A stretch of 46,445 nt of DNA, from positions 1 to 46,445 of the forward strand of contig DVIL01000064.1 of the NCBI GenBank assembly GCA_018711305.1, read 5' to 3'. The position numbers and the translations under genes are program-made. The notes beneath the pieces are model-generated. The model saw only the letters and a list, made by a program, of their open reading frames with translations. It was not told where the DNA came from and did not search any database. Positions 32,713 through 41,155 of the stretch are shown in pieces (the stretch's first letter is position 1; each line of letters opens with the position of its first letter). The DNA is from Candidatus Coprenecus stercorigallinarum (lineage in GTDB: Bacteria > Bacteroidota > Bacteroidia > Bacteroidales > UBA932).

Positions 32713-32928
32713 CCGAGGTAGTAGACGAGGGAGGCCAGGGCACTGATGGCTGCGATGAGGTAGGTGCGGGCGGCATCCCGGTATTTCGCCGGTACGGTGA
32801 TAGAGGAGCTGCATCTCAACCAGGCCCTGTCTACTCTCTCCGGAGGAGAGCTGCTTTACAGCGGGGTACCCTTCGGAGTGATGTCCGAGCCGCGCTCCGT
32901 CACACGACAGTATCTTTTGGCAGATTAG
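32713..32928 (+). pseudogene. Mosaic pseudogene: metallopeptidase 3' end joined to uvrA-like 3' end
   Basis: 32713-32774 matches 40379-40440 (end of the zinc metallopeptidase gene) with 2 differences in 62. From the shared 12 bp GGTGCGGGCGGC onward (32763-32928) the sequence matches the end of the UvrA-like gene (31551-31972) with few differences but two deletions of 36 and 231 bp, both multiples of three. The second deletion joins two SGGEL-coding sequences. In frame it reads RAASRYFAGTVIEE-LHLNQ and ends in QYLLAD, a tail not found in the intact gene. A TAG precedes the UvrA-like part in frame, so it is not translated as such. Confidence 0.88.
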
Positions 32929-32965
32929 TATGCAGGACTCGGACAAGAGCATCAGACATACATAA

Positions 32966-32996
32966 TTTGGATTATTGAGAAAAATACCTACATTTG
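32966..32996 (+). promoter_or_regulatory. Promoter of the B12 operon
   Basis: TTTG at 32966-32969, 19 bp, TACATTTG at 32989-32996: a near-perfect Bacteroidetes promoter. Transcription would start about at the first base of the cobalamin riboswitch. Confidence 0.8.
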
Positions 32997-33003
32997 CACC
33001 GCT

Positions 33004-33192
33004 GAAAGTTTCCGTTCCGCCGCTCTGCGGTGGAGGAATCAAAAGGGAACCGGGTGAGAATCCCGGACAGTTCCCGCTGCTGTAATTTCCACGTCCTTTT
33101 CCGGACGGAAGTCACGCGGTCATCTTTTTAGCCACTGCCTGAAAAGGTGGGAAGGCTGCCGCGATGAGGAATAAGTCAGAAGACCTGCTTTC
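33004..33192 (+). promoter_or_regulatory. Cobalamin (B12) riboswitch
   Basis: Class I cobalamin aptamer. Conserved parts in order: AAAAGGGAACCGGGTGAGAA and the following TCCCGGACAG, CCCGCTGCTGTAA, GCCACTG, GGGAAGGC and the B12-box tail AAGTCAGAAGACCTGC. A closing stem GAAAG/CTTTC spans 33004-33192. Downstream, GACTGTCTG (33199-33207) can pair with CAGACAGTC (33262-33270), probably part of the expression platform. It should lower expression of the receptor operon when adenosylcobalamin is plentiful. Confidence 0.96.
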
Positions 33193-33368
33193 AGTTGTGA
33201 CTGTCTGCCCTGCGGGAGTACGGGTGCAGCATAGCTGAATGATTTTTTCTTCTTCAGGACACAGACAGTCTCCATGTATCAGAACAGTCGGAATGTTGTC
33301 GGGCTTTTGTCCTGCATTCTGCCGATTCTGGCGCATGGATATCCCGGGAGATGGAAAATTATTTGGCA

Positions 33369-35426
33369 ATGATAAACGATAAAGGGGGTACTGCATTACC
33401 TATTGTATTTTTGCTGCTGTTTCTTCCATGTGTGATGTCGGCTCAGGATACGGTTGGCCGCATGTCTGGAGATACGCTCAGTGAGGTGGTCGTCACGGCT
33501 GAACGGATAAGGGAGATTGTTCCGGCGCAAAGGCTGTCGGGGCGGCAGCTTCAGCGTCTGAGTTCCAATTCGATAGCAGATGCGCTACGGTATTTCTCCG
33601 GTGTGCAGGTCAAGGACTACGGTGGCATCGGAGGATTGAAGACTGTCAATGTGCGCAGTCTGGGAAGCCAGCATGTCGGGGTGTTCTACGATGGCATCCA
33701 GATATCCAATGCCCAGAACGGGACGGTGGATCTGGGCAAGTTCTCGATGGACAACATGGAGGTCCTCTCGGTGTACAACGGGCAGAAAAGCGATATTTTC
33801 CAGTCTGCCAAGGACTATGCGTCGGCAGCCGCCCTGTATATGGTCTCCCGCCGCCCCAGGTTCGGGGAGGGCAAGCGAAACAATCTCAATTTCAAGGTAC
33901 GCAGCGGCTCATTCGACCTTATCGACCTCTCTGCCCTGTGGGAGAGCAGGGTGGGGCGGTGGCTCAGTACCTCCGCCAATGTGGAATTTCTCAATACGTC
34001 AGGGCGTTACAAGTTCCGCTACAGCCGGGAAGGAGGTTATGACACTACAGAGGTGCGCAGGAACGGGGATGTGATGTACGTAAGGGCGGAGGCCGGGCTT
34101 TTCGGCAATATGCCCCGCACGGACTTTATGGTAAAAGGCTATTTCTACTGGTCGGAGCGGGGCTATCCCGGGGCGGCGGTCAAGAAAGACTACGGAATCT
34201 CGCTGCTCAACGAGGACCGTCAGAAGGACCGCAACATATTTGTGCAGTCGGCAGTTACACATCGGGCATCTGATTTCTACAGTTTCAGGTTGCAGGCAAA
34301 GTATGCCAATGACTACATGAATTATGTCATGCCTCCTCACAGCACGGTGCAGCCGATGGACAATCATTACTGGCAGCAGGAACTGTATCTGACCACCTCG
34401 CATCTCTTCTCCATCAACCGTGTATGGAGCACCAGTCTGGCCTGCGACCTGCAATGGAACGGTCTGGATGCGGACGGTACGGAGATGTTCGATGCCAATT
34501 TTATCCGGCCGCGCAGGCTGACAGTCCTTTCCGCCGCAGCCACTTCTGTCAATTTTGACTTCGGCCTCAGAGCTCAGGCAAGCGTGCTCTATACCTACGT
34601 CCATGATGTCAGCAAGCGCGGCATGGAGACGGCAGGGGACAAGAACGAATGGACTCCTACGGTGATAATCTCCTATACCCCATGGAAGGAGATCGGGCTG
34701 AGTTTCAGAGCCTTCTATAAGAAAATCTTCCGTATGCCCACTTTCAACGACCTGTATTATGTACAGCTCGGAAACCGCAATCTGAGACCGGAATACACGA
34801 CGCAGTACAATGTCGGTATTGCCTATGACAGGATATTCCGGAATACTTGGTTTGCAGGAATGCGGGCGAGTGTGGATTTCTATTACAATACTGTCAAGGA
34901 CAAGATAATAGCAACTCCGACATCCAACCAGCTCGTATGGACGATGGTCAATCTCGGGTATGTTGAGGTGAGGGGGATGGATGTGGCTGTCGCTCCTTCC
35001 TTCAGTTTCGGGCCGGTCGGGGTATCAGTCATGCTGAACTATACGTACCAGAAGGCTCAGGATTTTACCGGAACAAAGAAGGATGAAGGCTATGATGGGG
35101 TGATCAGCACTTATGGGGATCAGATACCGTACGTGCCGCTCCACAGCGGCTCCGCTGTGTTGAGTGTGAATTACGGGACATGGGACTTCCATTACAGCTT
35201 TGTCTATACCGGGGAGAGATACATGCTGGGCGGCAATGTGCCGGTGAACTACATCCTGCCGTGGTACACGAGCGACCTCTCGCTCTCCAAGATGTTCCGC
35301 ATAGGAAAGACAGAGTTGGGAGTGACTGCGGAGGTCAACAACATCTTCAACCAGCAGTACGAGGTGGTCAAGTGGTACCCCATGCCAGGCACAAACTTCA
35401 GGATAACATTAAGTCTTACAATATGA
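33369..35426 (+). CDS. btuB: TonB-dependent outer-membrane receptor, BtuB-type
   Basis: 685 aa from ATG 33369; an ATG at 33351 in the same frame would weaken the signal peptide (INDKGGTALPIVFLLLFLP, cleavage after SAQ). A TonB-box-like SEVVVTAER is followed by the plug domain (about 40-150; IADALRYFSGVQVKDYGGIG, VNVRSLGSQHVGVFYDG) and a 22-strand barrel ending ITLSLTI. It has no N-terminal carboxypeptidase-like extension, unlike SusC. The B12 riboswitch in front and the BtuG-like gene behind identify it as the corrinoid receptor. Stop overlaps the next start (ATGA). Confidence 0.93.
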   Translation: MINDKGGTALPIVFLLLFLPCVMSAQDTVGRMSGDTLSEVVVTAERIREIVPAQRLSGRQLQRLSSNSIADALRYFSGVQVKDYGGIGGLKTVNVRSLGSQHVGVFYDGIQISNAQNGTVDLGKFSMDNMEVLSVYNGQKSDIFQSAKDYASAAALYMVSRRPRFGEGKRNNLNFKVRSGSFDLIDLSALWESRVGRWLSTSANVEFLNTSGRYKFRYSREGGYDTTEVRRNGDVMYVRAEAGLFGNMPRTDFMVKGYFYWSERGYPGAAVKKDYGISLLNEDRQKDRNIFVQSAVTHRASDFYSFRLQAKYANDYMNYVMPPHSTVQPMDNHYWQQELYLTTSHLFSINRVWSTSLACDLQWNGLDADGTEMFDANFIRPRRLTVLSAAATSVNFDFGLRAQASVLYTYVHDVSKRGMETAGDKNEWTPTVIISYTPWKEIGLSFRAFYKKIFRMPTFNDLYYVQLGNRNLRPEYTTQYNVGIAYDRIFRNTWFAGMRASVDFYYNTVKDKIIATPTSNQLVWTMVNLGYVEVRGMDVAVAPSFSFGPVGVSVMLNYTYQKAQDFTGTKKDEGYDGVISTYGDQIPYVPLHSGSAVLSVNYGTWDFHYSFVYTGERYMLGGNVPVNYILPWYTSDLSLSKMFRIGKTELGVTAEVNNIFNQQYEVVKWYPMPGTNFRITLSLTI

Positions 35427-36592
35427 GGATAAGAAACATTTTTCTGCTTATTTCAATACTTCCGCTTGCCGCTGTGCAGGGATGCCGCGGCGAGTTACCT
35501 GTGCTGCCCTCTGAGCCGGTGGAGGTCAATCCCTGGGATACGGTCTCAGGCGACATCTGCGGCTTCTACCTGCTCAACGAGGGTAATATGGGCAGCAACA
35601 AGGCATCGCTCGACTACTACGACTACACGACCGGGGTCTACACCCGCAACATCTACGGGGAACGCAATCCCAATGAGGTCAAGGATCTCGGGGATGTGGG
35701 CAACGACATCAAGATCTACGGCGGCAAGCTGTGGGCGGTAATCAACTGCTCCAATTACGTGGAAGTCATGGATGTGCAGAGTGTCAGGCATATAGCCAAG
35801 ATAGCCGTGCCCAACTGCCGTTACCTGGCCTTCAAGGACCGCTACGCATACGTCAGTGCATACGCCGGGCCGGTGAAGATAGACCCGGATGCCCGTATCG
35901 GTATGGTGGTAAAGATAGATACGGCCACATTGGAGATAGTGGATTCCTGTATCGTGGGTTACCAGCCCGAGGAGATGGCCGTGGTGGGTAACAAACTGTA
36001 TGTGGCCAATTCCGGAGGATACCGGGTGCCGGACTACGACAGCACGGTGTCCGTCATAGACCTGGTCAGTTTCAGGGAACTGTACAAGATACCTGTGGGC
36101 ATCAACCTGCACCGTCTGGAGCCGGACCGCTACGGCAACCTCTATGTCTCCTCGCGCGGAGACTATTACGATGTCCCCTCGAAGACATTCATCATAGACA
36201 CGAGGACGGATGTATGCACGGATACGCTCCACCTGCTGCCTAACAGCAACATGACCCTCTGCGGAGACTCCCTGTACATCTACAGCACCGAGTTCAGCTA
36301 TCTGACCAATGACTGGACAGTCTCTTACGCGATACTCAATACGGTCACCAGGCAGGTCGTCACCCGCAGCTTCATCACTGACGGGACAGACGATAACATC
36401 CAGGTACCCTATGGCCTGGCTGTACATCCTGTGACAAAGGAGTTTTTTGTGACAGACGCCAAGGATTATGTCAGTCCCGGCACCCTTCACTGCTTCTCTC
36501 CTGACGGCAGACGAAAATGGTCCGTAACCACAGGAGACATACCTGCGCACATTGTATTTACACATAAACCATTAATACCATTGGAAAAATGA
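35423..36592 (+). CDS. btuG: BtuG-like surface beta-propeller lipoprotein
   Basis: 389 aa from ATG 35423, chosen because it begins a signal peptide (MRIRNIFLLISILPLAAVQG) with lipobox Cys right behind and overlaps the receptor stop. The mature part is a YncE-like (DUF5074) seven-bladed propeller: repeated blades such as GFYLLNEGNMGSNKASLDYY, DVGNDIKIYGGKLWAVINCS and VVGNKLYVANSGGYRV. In Bacteroides, BtuG caps BtuB on the cell surface and binds B12 with extreme affinity. Family match plus position make the role likely. Next gene again overlaps by ATGA. Confidence 0.88.
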   Translation: MRIRNIFLLISILPLAAVQGCRGELPVLPSEPVEVNPWDTVSGDICGFYLLNEGNMGSNKASLDYYDYTTGVYTRNIYGERNPNEVKDLGDVGNDIKIYGGKLWAVINCSNYVEVMDVQSVRHIAKIAVPNCRYLAFKDRYAYVSAYAGPVKIDPDARIGMVVKIDTATLEIVDSCIVGYQPEEMAVVGNKLYVANSGGYRVPDYDSTVSVIDLVSFRELYKIPVGINLHRLEPDRYGNLYVSSRGDYYDVPSKTFIIDTRTDVCTDTLHLLPNSNMTLCGDSLYIYSTEFSYLTNDWTVSYAILNTVTRQVVTRSFITDGTDDNIQVPYGLAVHPVTKEFFVTDAKDYVSPGTLHCFSPDGRRKWSVTTGDIPAHIVFTHKPLIPLEK

Positions 36593-38292
36593 AAAGACTT
36601 TTCAGGACAGTGCTTACAGCACTTATTGCTGCAGCCATGGGGAGCTGCAGCATGTATGATGACACGGAATTGCGGGACCGCCTTGATGACTTGGACGGCA
36701 AGTTGGCCTCTCTGGAGGAGGTGGTGAACGGCATTAATTCGGACATAGACGCCCTGCAGCGGATAATAGAGGCATTGGAGGCGGAAGTGACCATAGACAA
36801 GGTGGAGACAGGCGAGGACGGGTATGTAATTTATTTCTCAGACGGGACTTCTGCCAGGATATCCGATGGTACGGATGGTGCTGATGCTCCGGTGATATCA
36901 GTGGCTCAGGATGAGACTGACGGTCTCTGGTACTGGACGTTGGCCGGAAACTGGCTCATAGTCGACGGACAGAGGATAAAAGCACAGGGCATTGACGGAG
37001 AGGACGGTAAACCTGGAACAGATGCTGTCGCACCTCAGGTAAGGATCAATCCTGACTCCAAAGAGTGGGAGATATCTGTGGATGGAGGCAAGTCCTGGGA
37101 ATCCACTGGAGTGGTGGCAGAGGGAGGGGGAGGCCTTTCTTCAACAGGCGGCTCTTGCATCATCGTCGGGGTGGATCACGAAAGCAGCTCCTACAATGTC
37201 ATTTTTACTCTTGCGGACGGAACCGAGATCTCAGTGCCGAAGACCATAAGCGTGGAATTCGAAATAGAAGGAGTTTCCGCAGAACAGACTGAGGAAATCA
37301 TCTATGGCAAAAGCCGGACGTACAATGTGAGGATATCCGGCCTGTTGAACCATATCATAAGCAAGCCTACCGGATGGAAGGTGTCCCTCTCCATTTCTGA
37401 AGAAAACAACACTCTGGCTATTACAGCCCCTCCGAAAGACAATGCTTATGCGGAAACAGAGGGAACTGTCGGTTTCCAGCTCCAGTCGATTACCGGCCAG
37501 ATGTCGATAGTTACGATGTCTGTCAGGGCTGTGGACTACGAATTGCGCGTCCTGACTTTTGAGGACGAAGACTATAAGGGCGACGGCAAAGGGTATTGGA
37601 CATCGCTGGTCGACAGTCCCCAGTATGGCGGGCCGCTGCTTTACGGGGAGTCCGGTATGGGCCCTGCGGATTATCACTGGAATGACGAGGGCAATACATT
37701 CCTCGCGCATGACATGCCGGAGAATTTCGGAACCACCTGCTACTGGAGCGGAGGACACGCTATCTCAAATTATGTGGACATGGAACTGACAAACGGGGAT
37801 TACCAGCATCAGCTGGCAGTGTATTACAAGGATCCGGCGACAGGATTCGGAGGCCACGGCGGCTCGGAGAATTTCTGCGTGCATTTCGGATACAAGGATG
37901 ACTCCGGCTTCAATATGACGGAGAATCTTCCTTCCATCTATTTCGTGGACGATGTTGCCCGCGTTGTGGATCACATGTATGTCATGTGGACTACCTATCT
38001 GGCCAACTGCGTCTCGAACGGCAACGGGCTTACCAAACCTCTCGACCCGGACGGCTATGTCAAGATCATCGCGACCGGATACGATGAGGAGGGGGCCAAA
38101 GTGGAGCCTTCGCTCGAATTCAGCCTGGCAAGCGCCGACGGCCAGATCTCCGAATGGACGAAGTGGGATCTGTCAGCTCTCGGTAAAGTTCTTAAAATAG
38201 AGTTCAACATGACCGGGGACAGCGACAACGGATACGGATTCAGCCAGCCTGCGTATTTTTGCTATGACGATGTGGCCGTAAGATTTGAGTAA
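36589..38292 (+). CDS. Surface lipoprotein with DUF4988 coiled coil and DUF4465 domain
   Basis: 567 aa. Signal peptide with lipobox MGSC near residue 20, then a short coiled coil (DRLDDLDGKLASLEEVVNGI), a DUF4988-type region (VIYFSDGTSARISDGTDG, TWSL-like repeat region to about 185), a middle Ig-like part, and a C-terminal DUF4465 domain (from about 325; GYWTSLVDSP, TCYWSGGHAISNYVDMELTN). DUF4465 proteins recur in riboswitch-controlled B12 loci of Bacteroidetes, and I recall B12-binding surface lipoproteins (BtuH) from such loci; whether this is one is inference. Probably a second corrinoid-capturing protein. Confidence 0.8.
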   Translation: MKRLFRTVLTALIAAAMGSCSMYDDTELRDRLDDLDGKLASLEEVVNGINSDIDALQRIIEALEAEVTIDKVETGEDGYVIYFSDGTSARISDGTDGADAPVISVAQDETDGLWYWTLAGNWLIVDGQRIKAQGIDGEDGKPGTDAVAPQVRINPDSKEWEISVDGGKSWESTGVVAEGGGGLSSTGGSCIIVGVDHESSSYNVIFTLADGTEISVPKTISVEFEIEGVSAEQTEEIIYGKSRTYNVRISGLLNHIISKPTGWKVSLSISEENNTLAITAPPKDNAYAETEGTVGFQLQSITGQMSIVTMSVRAVDYELRVLTFEDEDYKGDGKGYWTSLVDSPQYGGPLLYGESGMGPADYHWNDEGNTFLAHDMPENFGTTCYWSGGHAISNYVDMELTNGDYQHQLAVYYKDPATGFGGHGGSENFCVHFGYKDDSGFNMTENLPSIYFVDDVARVVDHMYVMWTTYLANCVSNGNGLTKPLDPDGYVKIIATGYDEEGAKVEPSLEFSLASADGQISEWTKWDLSALGKVLKIEFNMTGDSDNGYGFSQPAYFCYDDVAVRFE

Positions 38293-38300
38293 GAACGGAT

Positions 38301-40019
38301 ATGAGCAGGATTTACATTCTTATTATGGCTGTGTTGGCCGGAGCGGTGCTCTTCTCGTGTAGGGAGGAGATTACTCCTCCGGCTCCGGGCATCGCTCTGG
38401 ACAATGAGAGCGGCATCTATACGGTCAAGGCCGGGCGGATGATCACCATATCCCCGTCCTACAGCAATGCCGAGGGGGCGGAGTACTCCTGGACTCTCGA
38501 AGGCGGAGAGAAGCTAAGCGACGCACCTGTGCTGGAGTTCATGCGGGAAGAGACAGGCCGGTATTATATTGTGCTGACAGTCTCCAATGCGGGAGGTTCC
38601 GCTCAGGCGCAGATCAGGATAGACGTACAGGATATTACACCGCCGACGATAAGCCTGCCTGGAGCCGGGGACGGTTTCGTGATACTGCAGGGCACTTTCC
38701 TCGAATTGCGTCCGACGGTAGCTTCTTCCTTGGAGACAACCTATTCCTGGAGCGTGGACGGCAGCGAGGTCTCGACGGAGCCGGTGTACACTTTTGTCGG
38801 AGATGAGACCGGAGAATACCTCCTGCGCCTGGAGACTGTCAATGAGGACGGCAGCGATGCGGTGCAGTTTACCGTGAGTGTCAAGTCGCCTGACGAGGTG
38901 GATTTTTCCTGGACTTTCCTTCAGACTGAGTACAATATCTCACTCGGCCGCAGGGCACTCATCCGCGTACTGGATGTGCGTAATGCCTTTGATGCTGTCT
39001 ATACCTGGTATGTGGACGGCTCGCAGGTGCAGACAGGAGGAAAGACGGACTATGTTTTCACAGGCAGTGAGGAAGGGCAGTATGAGGTCAGGGTGGTGAT
39101 GGAAAATGCATATCTCACTGCATCACAGACTCTTACAGTCAATGTGTGTCCGCCCGAGGGGACGTACCGCCGTCCAGGCTCGTCCGCAAGCTTTGCCTCT
39201 GTCAATAAAGTCTATGAGTTCCTTCCGGCTCCGGGCCAGTTTGTGAATGAGTATTACGAGGCGGCGACTATGGAGGAGGCCTGCCGGTACGCTGAGGGCC
39301 GGATGGCGCAGACGCAGTATGTGTCCCTCGGCGGTTTCGGCGGCTTTATCGTGGCGGGCTTCGACCACAGTGTGGAAAATGACGGGGATTACAATATCGC
39401 CATTACCGGCAATGCTTTCGACGGCTCTTCCGAGCCGGGAATTGTCTGGGTGATGCAGGACGAGAACGGGGACGGTCTGCCCAATGACACGTGGTACGAG
39501 CTCAAAGGCTCCGAATACGGCAAGGCTGAGACCGATCAGGACTATGCCGTGACCTATTTCCGGCCCGAGGCTCCTGCCATGCCGGTGACGTGGACGGACA
39601 ACCGGGGCAATACCGGTACCGTGGAATATCTTGGCGCCTTTCACCGCCAGGATTACTATTACCCCACCTGGGTGGAGGAGAACAGCTATACCCTGCGTGG
39701 CACATGCCTTAAGGCCCGCAACTACGATGCGTCCGGCAACGGCACGTACTGGGTCAATCCGGCCTACGGCTGGGGCTATGCGGACAATTTCAGCAGTATC
39801 GACCGGCTGACAGACGATGACAACTACAATGCCTCGCCTGCCGACAACCATTTCCGCATCAGCGATGCCGTGACTTTCGACGGCAAGCCCGCCGGCCTGG
39901 CCTACATCGATTTTGTGAAAGTGCAGGTAGGTGTCAACGCCTCCAGCGGCTGGCTCGGAGAGGTGTCCACTGAGATATTCGATATAAAGGATTTCAATCT
40001 TTTGAAAACGACAAATTGA
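38301..40019 (+). CDS. Surface lipoprotein with three PKD-like domains
   Basis: 572 aa with signal peptide and lipobox LFSC near residue 20. Three Ig/PKD-like repeats follow (about 30-115, 116-200 and 200-290; recurring YSWTLEGG, YSWSVDGS, YTWYVDGS and GEYLLRLETV-like ends). The C-terminal 275 residues form a separate domain with VSLGGFGGFIVAGFDHSVEN and a calcium-loop-like DENGDGLPND. Relatives are found in B12 loci. It is the last gene of the operon, before the terminator at 40049. A role in B12 or corrinoid capture is inferred from the operon only. Confidence 0.8.
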   Translation: MSRIYILIMAVLAGAVLFSCREEITPPAPGIALDNESGIYTVKAGRMITISPSYSNAEGAEYSWTLEGGEKLSDAPVLEFMREETGRYYIVLTVSNAGGSAQAQIRIDVQDITPPTISLPGAGDGFVILQGTFLELRPTVASSLETTYSWSVDGSEVSTEPVYTFVGDETGEYLLRLETVNEDGSDAVQFTVSVKSPDEVDFSWTFLQTEYNISLGRRALIRVLDVRNAFDAVYTWYVDGSQVQTGGKTDYVFTGSEEGQYEVRVVMENAYLTASQTLTVNVCPPEGTYRRPGSSASFASVNKVYEFLPAPGQFVNEYYEAATMEEACRYAEGRMAQTQYVSLGGFGGFIVAGFDHSVENDGDYNIAITGNAFDGSSEPGIVWVMQDENGDGLPNDTWYELKGSEYGKAETDQDYAVTYFRPEAPAMPVTWTDNRGNTGTVEYLGAFHRQDYYYPTWVEENSYTLRGTCLKARNYDASGNGTYWVNPAYGWGYADNFSSIDRLTDDDNYNASPADNHFRISDAVTFDGKPAGLAYIDFVKVQVGVNASSGWLGEVSTEIFDIKDFNLLKTTN

Positions 40020-40048
40020 CAGAGTCCGCACCACTTTCAGAACCGACG

Positions 40049-40085
40049 GTGCAGCGCTTAATGTATTTTAGTGCTGCACTTTTTA
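40049..40085 (+). terminator. Terminator of the B12 operon
   Basis: Stem GTGCAGCGCT / AGTGCTGCAC (9 of 10 pairs, 40049-40058 and 40070-40079) followed by TTTTTATT. Confidence 0.8.
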
Positions 40086-40315
40086 TTATCTCTTCACCCA
40101 GTTCTCCAACTTAATTTCCGGTATGCGTGCAAGGTGCTTATCGTTTTCAGTAACCAGAATGAGGTTGTTTGCAATGGCTGTAGAGCCTATCAGTAAATCA
40201 AAGTCATCAATCAGGATTCCTTCTTCTGAGTGACAGTGAGTGGATAAACGATAGAAGACTGTCCATATTCAGAGAAACATTGGTGTTCATTGTTTGTCCT
40301 CCTGATTTATATTAT
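40086..40315 (-). pseudogene. Deleted toxin-antitoxin remnant (PIN toxin C-terminus)
   Basis: On the minus strand, after AGGAGG and ATG (near 40291-40289), a 27-codon frame starts MNTNVSLNMDSLLSFIHSLS and stops. In another frame the sequence then reads IDDFDLLIGSTAIANNLILV and ENDKHLARIPEIKLENWVKR, which is the C-terminal third of a VapC-type PIN toxin including its last acidic residues. The toxin N-terminus is missing. The simplest reading is an internal deletion that joined the start of an antitoxin gene to the end of its toxin gene. Confidence 0.7.
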
Positions 40316-40362
40316 GAATTATAGGCAAAATATTCAACCCAATAATCCAACCACATTCCAGA
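40316..40362. other. Short gap before the metallopeptidase
   Basis: A/T-rich, contains the probable promoter region of the remnant (minus strand TATAATTC-like). No gene. Confidence 0.35.
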
Positions 40363-41034
40363 TTACTCCCTGCGGAATCCGAGGTAGTAGACGAGGGAGG
40401 CCAGGGCACTGAGGGCTGCGACGAGGTAGGTGCGGGCGGCCCAGCGGAGGGTCGTGCGGGCCTGGTCCAGCTCAACGGTTGAAAGGGTGTTGGAGCGTTC
40501 CAGCCATGCCAGGGCGCGGGCAGATGCGTTGTATTCTACCGGCAGGGTGATGGCGCTGAAGAGGAATATCATGAAGAACATGGCGATTCCGATCCAGTAC
40601 AGGGAGGGGAATACGTTCATCATGACGAGTCCTAAAATGATCACTATCTGTGCGAACATCGAGGAGAACTGCACTATGGGCACGAGGGCGGAGCGCATCT
40701 TCAGGAAGGCGTAGCCCTCGGCGTGCTGCACGGCGTGTCCGCATTCGTGCGCTGCCACTGCTGCAGCCGCAACGCTGTTGCTGTTGTATACCGAGTCGGA
40801 GAGGTTCAGGGTCTTGTTTGCGGGGTTGTAGTGGTCGGTGAGATGGCCGCTGACATTGGTTACCCGCACGTCGCGGATACCGTGGTCACGCAGCATCTTC
40901 TCTGCCACCTCCCGTCCCGTAAGCCCTCCGTGGAACATTACACGTGAATATTTTGCGAATACTTTCTGCAGTCTGCTCTGCACTATCATGCCGGCAATGG
41001 CGATGACGATGATAAGTAGTAGTTCTAAACCCAT
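40363..41034 (-). CDS. Membrane zinc metallopeptidase (YugP-like)
   Basis: A 223-aa protein with an N-terminal membrane segment, the zinc motif HECGHAVQHAEGY (HExxH near residue 99), then hydrophobic segments (about 120-165 and 200-218). It is of the YugP/Zn_peptidase_2 family found throughout Firmicutes and Bacteroidetes; substrates are unknown. A partial second copy of its 3' end is embedded in the mosaic at 32713-32774. A poor -7 box (TATCTTCG) is at 41093-41086. Confidence 0.88.
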   Translation of the reverse strand: MGLELLLIIVIAIAGMIVQSRLQKVFAKYSRVMFHGGLTGREVAEKMLRDHGIRDVRVTNVSGHLTDHYNPANKTLNLSDSVYNSNSVAAAAVAAHECGHAVQHAEGYAFLKMRSALVPIVQFSSMFAQIVIILGLVMMNVFPSLYWIGIAMFFMIFLFSAITLPVEYNASARALAWLERSNTLSTVELDQARTTLRWAARTYLVAALSALASLVYYLGFRRE

Positions 41035-41100
41035 TTAAACTCTGTTTAATAATCAATGTCATACTGCATTGAAAAAATCATGCCGAAGATACGGTCGCAT

Positions 41101-41140
41101 CAGCAGTGGCAGCAAATAACGTAAAATGCTGCCGTTGTGG
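41101..41140. repeat. 40-bp palindromic repeat, copy 3
   Basis: Reverse-complement reading CCACAACGGCAG ... CTGCCACTGCTG aligns with the copies at 29481 and 29587 (about 30 of 40 positions). It starts 15 bp after the stop of the FtsX-like gene and may serve as its terminator. Confidence 0.6.
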
Positions 41141-41155
41141 CATTCCCGTGCCGCT

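Noticed and set aside
32653-33042. A 129-codon frame on the minus strand across the mosaic and the riboswitch start.
   Set aside because: It crosses the pseudogene junction and the B12 promoter in a frame that matches neither parent gene.
35546-36565. A 339-codon open frame on the minus strand.
   Set aside because: Antisense to the btuG-like gene, rich in His, Val and Tyr in a pattern set by the sense codons; no family resemblance.
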